A stretch of DNA of 57,367 nt. Source: Caballeronia sp. GAFFF1 (lineage in GTDB: Bacteria; Pseudomonadota; Gammaproteobacteria; Burkholderiales; Burkholderiaceae). Shown here piece after piece: positions 28,601 through 36,652 of this stretch. The position numbers and the translations under genes are program-made. The notes under the pieces were generated by a model. It had not been told where the DNA came from. It did not search any database and worked only from the letters and a program-made list of their open reading frames with translations. Numbering within the stretch: position 1 is the first letter of the stretch; each line of letters starts with the position of its first letter. The DNA is taken from positions 1-57,367 of the forward strand of contig NZ_JALQEM010000009.1 of assembly GCF_023630705.1 (NCBI RefSeq), written 5' to 3'.

Positions 28601-31058
28601 CGCGCGCGACCATCACGCGCTCACGGAAGTGCTCGTAATCGCCTCCGCGCTTTCGGTGCAGGACCCGCGCGACCGGCCGATCGAAGCGCAAGAGCAGGCC
28701 GACGAGAAGCATCGCCAGTTCGTCGACGAGCGTTCCGAATTCCTGCAATGGACGCGAATCTGGAAGTGGTTCGAGGAAGCGGTCGCGCACAAGAAGTCGA
28801 ACAAGCAGCTCGCCGACGCGTGCCGCGCCAACTTTCTCTCGCATGTGCGCTTGCGCGAATGGCGCGACGTGCATTCGCAGTTGCTGACCGTCGTGCGCGA
28901 GCAGGGCTGGCGGCTGAACGAATCGGATGCCACGTTCGAGCAAGTGCATCTGTCGCTGTTGACGGGCTTGCTCGGCAACATCGGCGTGAAGGCCGACGAC
29001 GAGCCGCATTATCTCGGCGCGCGCGGCATCAAGTTCCATTTGTGGCCGGGCTCGGCGCTGCTGAAGAAAGCGGGGCGCTGGGTGATGGCGGGCGAGCTCG
29101 TCGAGACGAGCCGGCTGTATGCGCGGACCATCGCCAAGATCGAGCCGGAATGGCTCGAAACGGTCGGCGCGCATTTGCTGAAGAAGTCGCTTTCGGACGC
29201 GCATTGGGAGAAGAAGGCGGCGCAGGTCGTCGCGTTCGAACGCGCGACGCTCTACGGCCTCACCGTCTACGCGCGGCGGCGCGTGAGCTTTGGCAAGCAG
29301 GACCCGAAATATGCGCGGGAGCTTTTTATTCGCGGCGCGCTCGTCGAAGGCGAGTTCGACACGCGTCTGCCGTTTTTCGCGCATAACCGCAAGCTGGTCG
29401 CGGATATCGAGCAACTGGAGCACAAGTCGCGCCGCCAGGACGTCCTGGTCGACGACGAACTGATCTACGCGTTCTACGATTCGCTCGTGCCCGAAGGCAT
29501 CTGGACGGGCGCGGCGTTCGAGCGGTGGTATCGCGACGAACAGAAGAAAGAGGGCAGGCAGCAACTGCTTTTCCTGTCGCGCGACGACCTCATGCGCCAT
29601 GAAGCCGCCGGCGTCACGACCGATCTGTTCCCGAAGCGCATGACGATGTCCGGCATCGAAATGACGCTGTCGTATCACTTCGAGCCGGGCGCGCCGCGCG
29701 ACGGCGTGACGCTCACGGTGCCGCTCTACGGGCTGAATCAGATCGACGCGCGCCGCGTCGAGTGGCTTGTCCCGGGCATGATCAAGGAAAAGACGCAACT
29801 GCTCCTGAAGTCGCTGCCGCAGAAGCTGCGCCGGCATGTGGTGCCGTTGCCGGAATACGCGGCCGCCTTCGCCGAGCGTCACGCGGGGCCGAAGTTCGGC
29901 GCGGGCGCGCTGATCGACGCGCTTATCGCGGATATTCGCGATCAGACGCAGATCGCCGTGAAAAGCGCCGATTTCAAGCTCGAAACGCTGCCCGCGCACC
30001 TGTTCATGAATTTCAAGGTGATCGACGAGCACGGCCGGCAACTCGCGATGGGCCGCAATCTCGCGCAACTGCGCGGGGAACTCGGCGGGCAGGCGCAGCA
30101 GCACTTCCAGAAGCTCACGGCGGAAGCGGCGAGTGTCGCGCTCGACGCGCTTTCGGGCGATTCGAACGTACCGGCCGCTCAGGCCGCGCCCGCCGAAAGC
30201 ACCGCGCTCTACGAAAACCTGACGACGTGGAACTTCGGCAAGTTGCCCGAGTTGCTCGAAATCGGCCGGCGCGGGCAGACGCTTTTCGGCTATCCGGCGC
30301 TCGTGGATCGCATCACGCACTGCGACGTGGAAGTCTTCGATTCGCCGGAGGAAGCGGCGCGCATTCATCGCGCGGGCTTGCGGCGGCTCTTTGCGCTGCA
30401 ATTGCGCGAGCCGATTCGCTATCTGGAGAAGAACCTGCCGGGCCTGCGCGAAATGTCGATGCAATACATGGCGCTCGGCACCGCCGACGAGCTGCGCGAC
30501 CAGATCGTCGAGACGGCGCTCGACCGCGCGTGCCTGCAAGACCCGCTGCCCGACGACGACGCCAGCTTTCACGCGCGCCGCGACGCGGCGAAAGGGCGCC
30601 TCACGTTGCTGGCGAACGAAATCGCGCGCCTCGCCGGGACGATTCTCGCGGAGTACGCCGCGCTGACGAAGAAGCTGGCGCAGGCCAAGCCCTTCGCCAC
30701 CGCGTACGCCGACATGCAGGCGCAATTGGGCGGGCTGATCGGCAAACGCTTCGTGATCGATACGCCGTACGCGCAGCTCGCGCACTTCCCGCGCTATCTG
30801 AAAGGCATCGCACTGCGCATCGACAAGCTCAAGGCCGACGCCGCCCGCGACGCGCGCCTGATGGCGGAGTTGCTGCCGCTCGTGCAGCAGTATCAGCGGA
30901 CGTTGTCGCAGCGCGGCGGCGTCGCGGATGCGCGGCTCGCGGAGTATCGGTGGCTGCTCGAAGAACTGCGCGTGTCGCTCTTCGCGCAGGAATTGCGCAC
31001 GCCGATGCCGATATCGGTGAAGCGCCTCCACAAGGTCTGGGAATCGATGCAGCGGTGA
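25635..31058 (+). CDS. hrpA: ATP-dependent RNA helicase HrpA with a long repeat extension
   Basis: HrpA is a DEAH-box helicase that resolves stalled or collided ribosomes. The protein is 1807 aa, about 500 longer than E. coli HrpA (1300). After a short start (LKKLRENLLRDA) residues about 60-525 are a low-complexity Ala/Gln/Arg/Pro region containing 31-residue tandem repeats. The canonical core then follows: Walker A GETGSGKTTQLP at 563, DEAH (IIIDEAHERS) at 664, SATIDA, and QRAGRCGRV at 881. The HA2/OB and HrpA-specific C-terminal domains run to the end (MPISVKRLHKVWESMQR). The frame through the repeats is uninterrupted and no alternative start with a good ribosome site was seen just before the core. 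Confidence 0.95.
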   Translation: MPNVSRRPVQPGQPQSADKTLTAQEQLKKLRENLLRDARPSEAPAESAGLSKKELAARRFAGAQDESKQTQPSRDAGAGRAPKPSGDAGPQGRSAGERGSDAAKAHRAAVSSAESAARPAQANQRGPASGKSDRGLRSPAARSTDDAAKPAQSDQRGAVAPKPDRATQARTGRSVEDSAKAAESSQRGVDAPRQDPATRSRAGLGAESAADPDQSNQRGAEAAKLGRLTKLPGVRGADDAAPPAQRVQRGAVAPRPDRAMQSPAGRSARDGAEATQSSQRGVDAPRSDRAIQSSGVLGAGNPVKPEQSNQHGAGGMRLTRAAQPAAVSSAERAANPAQLNERGAEAAKPSRQTQSPAVRGAGTAQSDQRETIASKPHYADESDVGRSARNGTNVEQPDRRGASAVERHRAEQKQSPAVPGAQKPAQSNQRDTERQSDGPARARSQERAAASSVGETNAAPRADDGASHREARRANADEHTHAAAAERDDRIATRNTTPAHHNPRSAERPPRAEARAERKRHEPRTVTPNPIPPITFPEALPVSGRREEIARAIESNQVVIVSGETGSGKTTQLPKICLALGRGLGAGGAGLIGHTQPRRIAASATGRRIAEELGTPFGEVVGYKVRFTDNLAPGASVKLMTDGILLAETQTDPLLKAYDTIIIDEAHERSLNIDFLLGYLKEILPKRPDLKLIVTSATIDAGRFARHFGSEEKPAPVIEVSGRLYPVEIRYRPIEEESEAIKNAQGTPQKRSDRKTDRDLMEGIVDAVDELCREGPGDVLVFLPGEREIRDAAEALRKHHPPHTEILPLFARLSAQEQERVFRPSNARRIVLATNVAETSLTVPGIRYVVDTGTARVKRYSYRNKVEQLQIEPVSQAAANQRAGRCGRVADGVCIRLYDEADFQSRPRFTDPEILRSSLAAVILRMKSLHLTEIETFPFIEPPPGRAIADGYQLLNELGAVDDDNALTPLGRELARLPLDPRVGRMILAARDHHALTEVLVIASALSVQDPRDRPIEAQEQADEKHRQFVDERSEFLQWTRIWKWFEEAVAHKKSNKQLADACRANFLSHVRLREWRDVHSQLLTVVREQGWRLNESDATFEQVHLSLLTGLLGNIGVKADDEPHYLGARGIKFHLWPGSALLKKAGRWVMAGELVETSRLYARTIAKIEPEWLETVGAHLLKKSLSDAHWEKKAAQVVAFERATLYGLTVYARRRVSFGKQDPKYARELFIRGALVEGEFDTRLPFFAHNRKLVADIEQLEHKSRRQDVLVDDELIYAFYDSLVPEGIWTGAAFERWYRDEQKKEGRQQLLFLSRDDLMRHEAAGVTTDLFPKRMTMSGIEMTLSYHFEPGAPRDGVTLTVPLYGLNQIDARRVEWLVPGMIKEKTQLLLKSLPQKLRRHVVPLPEYAAAFAERHAGPKFGAGALIDALIADIRDQTQIAVKSADFKLETLPAHLFMNFKVIDEHGRQLAMGRNLAQLRGELGGQAQQHFQKLTAEAASVALDALSGDSNVPAAQAAPAESTALYENLTTWNFGKLPELLEIGRRGQTLFGYPALVDRITHCDVEVFDSPEEAARIHRAGLRRLFALQLREPIRYLEKNLPGLREMSMQYMALGTADELRDQIVETALDRACLQDPLPDDDASFHARRDAAKGRLTLLANEIARLAGTILAEYAALTKKLAQAKPFATAYADMQAQLGGLIGKRFVIDTPYAQLAHFPRYLKGIALRIDKLKADAARDARLMAELLPLVQQYQRTLSQRGGVADARLAEYRWLLEELRVSLFAQELRTPMPISVKRLHKVWESMQR
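25961..26940 (+). repeat. Tandem repeats in the hrpA N-terminal extension
   Basis: About eleven diverged units of roughly 31 codons each contain a PAQSNQRG-like core followed by APKPDRATQSPAGR-like sequence. There is a higher-order period of three units. The string agtccagcc plus the following ~30 bases at 26182 recurs at 26461 (279 bases = 93 codons). Likewise gcgcagttgcaccga near 26104 recurs near 26384. Unit length preserves the reading frame. Confidence 0.85.
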
Positions 31059-31214
31059 CGCGTCCGCGTTCTTGCGCGAACGTGGCGGAAAGCCGCGCCA
31101 ACGGGCGGCATTTCTTGCGCACGCGCATCGAATTGCGCAAAAAGAGCCGCATCGTCAACGCGTTGGAGCATGCAAACGTTCTACAATGAGGCCTGCTTTC
31201 CGACGTGTACATTC

Positions 31215-32237
31215 ATGCGCTCCACATTTTTCTCCGGCCGCCTCCGCGCGCCCGCCGCCAGCGCCGCGCGCTTCGCGGTTCCGGCGGTCGCAGCGTTTGC
31301 CGCGACCGCGGCATTCGCCAATAACGTCATCGTGCTCAATTCGGCCGAAGCCACGCTGAGCCTCATCGACGAAAACACGCACCAGGTCATCGGCACGGTG
31401 CCCACCGGCAAAGAGCCGCATCACCTGATGCCGACGCCCGACAATTCGTCGCTGATCGTCGCGAATTCGGTGTCGAACAACCTGATGTTCGTCGACCCGA
31501 AAACGGGCGCGGTGCAACGCTGGGTGCAGGACATCGAGGATCCGTATCAGATCGGTTTCTCGCCGGACCGCAAGTGGTTCGTCTCCACCGGCCTGCGCCT
31601 CGACCGGCTCGATATCTACCATTACGACGGCAAGACCCTGAGCCTCGCCAAGCGCCTGCCGCTCGCGACCATGCCGAGCCACATTGCGTTTTCGAACGAC
31701 AGTTCCACGGCGTTCATCTCGCTTCAGGTGTCGGGCGAGATCGCGGCCATCGACCTGCCGACGCAGACGGTCAAGTGGAAGATGAAGGTCGGCAAGGTGC
31801 CGGCGGGCGTCTGGCTGACGCCCGGCGACAAGTTCCTGCTCGTCGGCATGACGGGCGCGGACTATGTGGCCGTGGTCGACTGGCGCAACCAGAAGGTCGT
31901 GAAGACCATCACGACCGGCAAGGGCGCGCACAACTTCCGCTCGATGGTGGACGGCAAGCACGTTCTGGTGTCGAACCGGGTGGCGAACACCATCAGCATC
32001 ATCGACGAAGATACGCTCACGAACGTCGGCGACATCACCGGCCTCTTGCCCGGACCGGACGACATGGAACTTTCCGCCGATAAAAAGTATCTCTGGGTGA
32101 CGTTCCGCTTCGCGAAGCATGTCGGCGTGATCGACCTTGCAAACCGCAAGCTCATCCAGACTATCGCGGTGGGACGCTCGCCGCACGGCATCTTTTTCCT
32201 CGACCGCGCGCCGGTCACCGCGCCCAACGGCGCCTGA
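31215..32237 (+). CDS. Exported YncE/YVTN-type beta-propeller protein
   Basis: The 340-aa periplasmic protein has a signal peptide (residues 1 to about 36, ending TAAFA). About seven blades follow, with repeats like NNVIVLNSAEATLSLIDENT, VIGTVPTGKEPHHLMPTPDN, ISIIDEDTLTNVGDI and VGVIDLANRKLIQTIAVGRSPHGI; these are YVTN/YncE repeats. Such propellers bind partners or act near metal or electron-transfer proteins; no specific function is implied. The start at 31215 (MRSTFFSG) gives a normal signal peptide, whereas the 15-residue upstream extension would spoil it. Confidence 0.85.
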   Translation: MRSTFFSGRLRAPAASAARFAVPAVAAFAATAAFANNVIVLNSAEATLSLIDENTHQVIGTVPTGKEPHHLMPTPDNSSLIVANSVSNNLMFVDPKTGAVQRWVQDIEDPYQIGFSPDRKWFVSTGLRLDRLDIYHYDGKTLSLAKRLPLATMPSHIAFSNDSSTAFISLQVSGEIAAIDLPTQTVKWKMKVGKVPAGVWLTPGDKFLLVGMTGADYVAVVDWRNQKVVKTITTGKGAHNFRSMVDGKHVLVSNRVANTISIIDEDTLTNVGDITGLLPGPDDMELSADKKYLWVTFRFAKHVGVIDLANRKLIQTIAVGRSPHGIFFLDRAPVTAPNGA

Positions 32238-32260
32238 AGGCGGCGGCGATCGGTGACAGA

Positions 32261-32280
32261 AGGGCGCTTGCGGGCGCCCT
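32261..32280 (+). terminator. Possible terminator after the beta-propeller gene
   Basis: A 7-bp stem (agggcgc/gcgccct) with a 6-base loop lies 23 bases past the stop. No T-run follows, so it is a weak call. Confidence 0.35.
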
Positions 32281-32347
32281 GTACTACGATTGAGTCACGG
32301 GCCGCTGGGCGTCATTTCCCAGGGCCGGCCGACTTCCACGGAGCACC

Positions 32348-33364
32348 ATGTTTCACGTCATTCTCTCGTTCCTCGACAGCTTCGTTTCTTCGGTGCAGAC
32401 CACGTTGTACGTGGATGTCGTGCAGCCGCTGCTCTTCAAGATCGGCATGATGGACTACGACGAAGACACGTACGACGCGCTGTACTGGGTGATCGTCGGC
32501 GTGCTGGAAGTGATCGCGATGTACGCGATCCTGCGCCCGCTGGAAGCCTTGCGCCCCGCGGAGCAATGGCAGGACCGCAAGGGCGTGCGCGTGGACGTGC
32601 TGTATACGTGGATCGTGAAGCTGGGCATCCTCAATCTGTTTTTCTTCTTCACGTTCCAGCCTATTTTCGATTCCGCGCAAAGCTGGCTGCGCATTCACGG
32701 CGTGCCTACGCTCGAAATCGACAATCTGTGGCCGGGCGTGACCACGCAGCCGCTCGTCACGTTCGCCATCTATCTGATCCTGCTGGACCTGGCCGGTTAC
32801 TGGTATCACCGGCTCGAGCATCGCTTCGGCATCTGGTGGGAACTGCACGCCGTCCATCACAGCCAGCAGAAGATGTCCCTGTGGTCCGACGACCGCAACC
32901 ACCTGCTCGACGACGTTTTGCAAGCGAGCTTTTTCGCCGCTGTCGCGCTCGTGATCGGCGTGGAGCCGTCGCAATTCGTCGTGCTCGTCGCCATCACGAA
33001 CCTGATGCAGAGCGTGCAGCACGCGAACATCCGGCTGCATTTCGGCTGGCTCGGCGACCGGCTGATCGTGAGTCCCGCGTTCCATCGCCGTCATCACGCG
33101 ATCGGCTATGGTCACGAAGGCACGGCGTACGGCTGCAACTTCGGCGTGCTGTTTTCGTTCTGGGACATCCTGTTCCGCTCCGCGTCGTTCGACCGCACCG
33201 TGGAGCCGACTGGCATCCGCGATCAACTCGGCGCGCCGGGCACCGCGCCCGTCAGCTACGGCGACGGCTTCTTCGAGCAACACTGGCTCGCGTTCAAGCG
33301 CATCGGCGCGCGTCTCGCGGCACGGCGCGCGGCGGATTCCGGCAAGCGGTCGGCTGCCCTCTGA
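32348..33364 (+). CDS. Sterol desaturase / fatty-acid hydroxylase superfamily protein
   Basis: The 338-aa membrane-bound di-iron oxygenase has three His boxes in order: WYHRLEHRFG (H-x3-H), HAVHHSQQKMS (H-x2-HH) and FHRRHHAIGYGHEG (H-x2-HH). These lie between two pairs of transmembrane helices. Members hydroxylate or desaturate lipids; bacterial ones include hopanoid, carotenoid and alkylglycerol enzymes. The substrate is not clear here. A cacggagcacc leader precedes the ATG. The gene is followed by membrane protein genes with no lipid genes nearby. Confidence 0.85.
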   Translation: MFHVILSFLDSFVSSVQTTLYVDVVQPLLFKIGMMDYDEDTYDALYWVIVGVLEVIAMYAILRPLEALRPAEQWQDRKGVRVDVLYTWIVKLGILNLFFFFTFQPIFDSAQSWLRIHGVPTLEIDNLWPGVTTQPLVTFAIYLILLDLAGYWYHRLEHRFGIWWELHAVHHSQQKMSLWSDDRNHLLDDVLQASFFAAVALVIGVEPSQFVVLVAITNLMQSVQHANIRLHFGWLGDRLIVSPAFHRRHHAIGYGHEGTAYGCNFGVLFSFWDILFRSASFDRTVEPTGIRDQLGAPGTAPVSYGDGFFEQHWLAFKRIGARLAARRAADSGKRSAAL

Positions 33365-33450
33365 GCCTTTCATTCGCCTTCTTGTGGTGCCAGCGCGCCG
33401 AACCCGCGCTGGTTTATCCTGTCGCTTACTCTTCCTTTAACGAATCACGC

Positions 33451-34287
33451 ATGAATGATCTGCTGCGTTCGTTCGTGCGCGCGCTGGCGAACGTCTTCCA
33501 TCCGCGCATGCTCTGGCTCACGCTGATGCCATTCGCGGTCGCCACCGCCGTCTGGGGCGCGCTCCTGTGGTTTTTCTGGCAGACGCTCACCGGCGCGGCG
33601 AACGGCTGGCTCCACGGCTGGGCGCTGACCTCCGCGATGTACCGCCTTTTCGACGCCGTCGGCTTCTCGTCGCTGCATGCGGTCATTGCGCCGTTCCTCG
33701 TCGTCATCGTGACGATTCCGCTGATCGTCGTGACGGTGCTCCTCCTGATCGCCACGCTTTCGATGCCGGGCGTCATCAAGCTGCTCACGCGCCGTCCGAA
33801 GGGTCACTATGCAGCGCTCGAAGCGCGGCGCGGCGGCTCGTGGTACGGCAGTCTCGGGCATTCGGTCCTGACGACGATCGTGTGTCTCGTGGCGCTCGTC
33901 GTGACCTTGCCGCTCTGGCTGATCCCGCCTTTCTTCGCGCTGATTCCGCCGCTCCTGTGGGGCTGGCTCACGTATCGCGTGATGACCTACGACGCGCTCG
34001 CGGTGCACGCGAGCCCCGACGAACGGCGCGCGATCGTGCGCGAATCGCGCTGGCCGCTGCTCGCCATCGGCATCGTGAGCGGACTATTGAGTTCCGTTCC
34101 GACGCTGCTCTGGGCGTGGTCGGTCTGGCTCTTGCCGCTGTTTCCGGTCGTGGCCGCGGTGACGATCTGGGCGTATGCGTTCATTCTCGTGTTTTCGGCG
34201 CTGTGGTTCGCGCACTACTGCCTGCACGCGCTCGCACGGCTGCGGGCGAACGAGCCGCGTTATCCGGCCATCACGGCGCAGTCCTGA
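33451..34287 (+). CDS. EI24-domain integral membrane protein
   Basis: This 278-aa protein has six to seven hydrophobic segments. It starts MNDLLRSFVRALANVFHPRM and has the EI24/CysZ-like features RPKGHYAALEARRGGSWYGSL and LPLWLIPPFFALIPPLLWGWL. CysZ members import sulfate, but many betaproteobacterial relatives have no assigned role. The start is the ATG at 33451; the larger open frame upstream overlaps the hydroxylase gene and is not coding. It lies 29 bases before the next gene on the same strand, so it is likely an operon with it and cutC. Confidence 0.82.
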   Translation: MNDLLRSFVRALANVFHPRMLWLTLMPFAVATAVWGALLWFFWQTLTGAANGWLHGWALTSAMYRLFDAVGFSSLHAVIAPFLVVIVTIPLIVVTVLLLIATLSMPGVIKLLTRRPKGHYAALEARRGGSWYGSLGHSVLTTIVCLVALVVTLPLWLIPPFFALIPPLLWGWLTYRVMTYDALAVHASPDERRAIVRESRWPLLAIGIVSGLLSSVPTLLWAWSVWLLPLFPVVAAVTIWAYAFILVFSALWFAHYCLHALARLRANEPRYPAITAQS

Positions 34288-34316
34288 ACGGCGGTCAACA
34301 GAAAGAAGAGGCACTC

Positions 34317-35129
34317 ATGGGCATTGGCGTCATCATCATCGGCGACGAAATCCTGTCCGGGCGGCGCACGGACAAGCATCTGCCGAAAGTCATCGAACTG
34401 TTGGGCGCGCGCGGGCTGTCGCTCGACTGGGCGGAATATGTCGGCGACGATCCCGCGCGCATCACCGCGACACTCGCGCGCACGTTCGCGTCGGGCGACA
34501 TCGTGTTTTCGACGGGCGGCATCGGCGCGACGCCCGACGATCACACGCGCCAGTGCGCGGCCAGGGCGCTCGGCGTGCCGCTCGCGTTGCAGCCCGAAGC
34601 GGCGGAACTGATCCGCGCGCGCATCCGCGACATGGCGGGCGACCAGCCTGCGGATCTCGATTCGCCCGAGAACCTGCATCGGCTGAACATGGGCATGTTC
34701 CCGCAGGGCGCTGAGATCATTCCGAACAGTTACAACAAGATTCCGGGCTTTTCGGTCGGCGACCATCACTTCGTGCCGGGATTTCCGGTCATGGCATGGC
34801 CGATGATCGAATGGGTGCTCGACACGAAATACGCGCATCTGCACCACGCGACGCCGTATGTCGAGCGTTCGCTACTTGTCTTCGGATTGCCGGAATCGCG
34901 CATCACGCCGCTGATGGTCGCCATCGAGCATGATTTCGCGGGCGTGCGGGCCTTCAGCTTGCCGAGCGTCGGCGACGCGGCGCGCGGCGCGCTCTACGCG
35001 CGGCCGCACATCGATCTGGGCGTGAAGGGCGATCCCGAGCGCGCGAACGCCGCGTTCGAGGCGCTGCGCGAAGGCGTGGCGGCGCTGGGCGGCGAAGTCG
35101 TCGAAGTGCCGCCGGAGGATGCGCGTTGA
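34317..35129 (+). CDS. CinA N-terminal/MoaB-type (molybdopterin-binding fold) protein
   Basis: The 270-aa protein has the competence/damage-inducible CinA N-terminal domain. It reads GVIIIGDEILSGRRTDKHLP at the start and VFSTGGIGATPDDHTRQCAA around residues 62-80, the MoaB/Mog-fold substrate loop. The C-terminal deamidase domain of full CinA is absent, which is usual for this subfamily. Related proteins hydrolyse ADP-ribose-type pyrophosphates or bind molybdopterin; the role here is undetermined. An agaagagg site precedes the ATG at 34317. Its stop overlaps the cutC start. Confidence 0.85.
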   Translation: MGIGVIIIGDEILSGRRTDKHLPKVIELLGARGLSLDWAEYVGDDPARITATLARTFASGDIVFSTGGIGATPDDHTRQCAARALGVPLALQPEAAELIRARIRDMAGDQPADLDSPENLHRLNMGMFPQGAEIIPNSYNKIPGFSVGDHHFVPGFPVMAWPMIEWVLDTKYAHLHHATPYVERSLLVFGLPESRITPLMVAIEHDFAGVRAFSLPSVGDAARGALYARPHIDLGVKGDPERANAAFEALREGVAALGGEVVEVPPEDAR

Positions 35130-35815
35130 TTCTGCTCGAAGTCATCGCGACGACGGTCGCGGACGCGCGCGCCGCCGAGCTTGGCGGGGCGGACCGCATC
35201 GAACTGATCACCGCGATGGGCGAGGGCGGGCTGACGCCGAGCATCGGGCTGATCGAGGCGGTCGTGGACGCGGTCGAGATTCCGGTGAACGTGATCGTCC
35301 GTCCGCATAGCCGCTCGTTCGTCTACGATGCCGACGATCTAGGCGTCATGCTGCGCGACGTTCGCGCCATCGCGAAGACCCGTGCGAACGCGATCGTCGT
35401 GGGCATGCTGCGCGAGAACCGCGAGATCGATACCGATGCGCTCGCGCGCGTGATCGACGCCGCCGGTGGCTTGCCGCTGACGTTCCACCGCGCGATCGAC
35501 GAGGCGCGCGATTTATCCGCCGCCTTCGACACGCTGCTCGGCTTCGACGCCATCACGAACGTGCTGACGTCGGGCGGCCAACCGTCGGTGCTGCAAGCGC
35601 GAGGGCAAATCAGTTCGCTCGTCGAGCGCTCGAAAGGCACGCGTTGCACCGTGCTTGCCGGTGCGGGCCTGACCGTGGACGCCGTCGCGCCCTTCGTCCA
35701 CGCGACAGGCGTGCGCGCGGTCCACTTCGGCTCGGGCGTGCGGATCGGCGGCAAAGGGCTCGCGCCCGTCGACGACGCCGCCGTCGCCCGCGCGCGGGCA
35801 TTGCTCGACGGCTAG
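35126..35815 (+). CDS. cutC: CutC family protein (copper homeostasis-associated)
   Basis: The 229-aa TIM-barrel protein has typical CutC stretches: LEVIATTVADARAAELGGAD, ELITAMGEGGLTPS, VRPHSRSFVY, LPLTFHRAIDEA and NVLTSGGQPSV. It was linked genetically to copper tolerance in E. coli; its biochemical activity remains debated. Translation starts with TTG at 35126, overlapping the previous gene's TGA (ttga), a coupled arrangement. It is last in the EI24-CinA-cutC run. Confidence 0.92.
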   Translation: MILLEVIATTVADARAAELGGADRIELITAMGEGGLTPSIGLIEAVVDAVEIPVNVIVRPHSRSFVYDADDLGVMLRDVRAIAKTRANAIVVGMLRENREIDTDALARVIDAAGGLPLTFHRAIDEARDLSAAFDTLLGFDAITNVLTSGGQPSVLQARGQISSLVERSKGTRCTVLAGAGLTVDAVAPFVHATGVRAVHFGSGVRIGGKGLAPVDDAAVARARALLDG

Positions 35816-35831
35816 CGCCCGACGCGCGGCC

Positions 35832-36296
35832 TCACGCCCCGATCCACGGCAATCCGCGAAAGCACCATCCCGACACCGTCTTGCGGTGCCCTTGACCGTC
35901 CTTGTCGCCTTCGAAGCCTTCCAGCAGGTCGTAGGCTTTCGTGAACCCCTGATTCTGCGCGGCGACGGCGGCGAGCTTCGAGCGCGCGGCGCTGCGGCAC
36001 AGAAACACGAGCGGCGTATCAGGAGTGGCGATTTGTCTTAATTGTTCGATAAACTCAGCGTTCGGCACCGAACCCGGGTAGCGGATCCATTCGATGTGCG
36101 CGTATTGCTCGCCGTTGATCGCGGGCCGGCCCACCCAGTCGAGTTCCGCGCGGGTGCGCACGTCGACCAGACGAGCGCGCGGTTCGAGTTGAAGAAACTC
36201 GAAGGCTTCGGCGGGCAGCAGCGCGCCTGCGTAGGTGAGATTGTTCTCGGCGGCCCGGCTCGCGGCTTTGCCGTACAGTTGGTCGAGCGTACTCAT
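35832..36296 (-). CDS. Rhodanese-domain protein
   Basis: The 154-aa single rhodanese domain has the N-terminal motif RLVDVRTRAELDWVGRPA and the active-site loop FLCRSAARSK with catalytic Cys 100. The role is sulfurtransfer or redox handling; the specific acceptor is unknown. The ATG at 36296 follows ggagacacctcgcc; the longer frame to 36371 has no ribosome site. It is divergent from glnA across a regulatory region and convergent with cutC. Confidence 0.9.
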   Translation of the reverse strand: MSTLDQLYGKAASRAAENNLTYAGALLPAEAFEFLQLEPRARLVDVRTRAELDWVGRPAINGEQYAHIEWIRYPGSVPNAEFIEQLRQIATPDTPLVFLCRSAARSKLAAVAAQNQGFTKAYDLLEGFEGDKDGQGHRKTVSGWCFRGLPWIGA

Positions 36297-36367
36297 GGCG
36301 AGGTGTCTCCGTTGGCTAAACGTTAATTCTAGCGTGGTGTGCAAGCGCGCAACTCGGGAACACAGGA

Positions 36368-36452
36368 GCACGTTTTCGGTGCATCAAACGACGCAAGCAC
36401 AGCCGCGGTGCGTACGGAAGACCGTGCTAGGATGGATGCACATTATTGGTGC
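36368..36452 (+). promoter_or_regulatory. Three NtrC-binding sites (enhancer) upstream of glnA
   Basis: Three copies of the NtrC dyad GCAC-N7-GTGC are present: 36368-36382, 36397-36411 and 36438-36452. They lie roughly 115-200 bases upstream of the expected transcription start, the spacing expected for a sigma54 enhancer looped to the promoter. NtrC is encoded by glnG at 39518, so this is autoregulatory nitrogen control. The rest of 36297-36652 shows no gene. Confidence 0.85.
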
Positions 36453-36550
36453 TTGGTGGTCAGCAGGAGCGAGGCGGCAGAATGGAATATCCCTTGTGCC
36501 TCGCCGAAAATCCTAAGCAGTTCAGTCATTTAGCCAGCGCATAAAGCGCA

Positions 36551-36566
36551 TGGCATAGAAGCTGCT
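36551..36566 (+). promoter_or_regulatory. Sigma54 (RpoN) promoter of glnA
   Basis: TGGCAT-N5-CTGCT has the invariant GG (-24) and GC (-12) at exactly the required spacing. It starts 102 bases before the glnA ATG, giving a leader of about 75 nt with an aggagata ribosome site. With the upstream NtrC sites it forms a complete nitrogen-responsive control region. Confidence 0.88.
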
Positions 36567-36652
36567 TTTCCCACCCTCGATTGAAACGGCAGTGCAGAAT
36601 TGGTCGAGGCGGCGAAGCGATTCGCCGACTTTTGTTAATCAGGAGATAGGTA

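Noticed and set aside
26277..31031. A 1584-residue open frame antisense to hrpA
   Set aside because: It mirrors hrpA codon positions, is extremely Arg/Ala-rich and has no domain. Long antisense frames are expected at this GC content. Similar shadows opposite lldP, kdpA and kdpB were dropped for the same reason.
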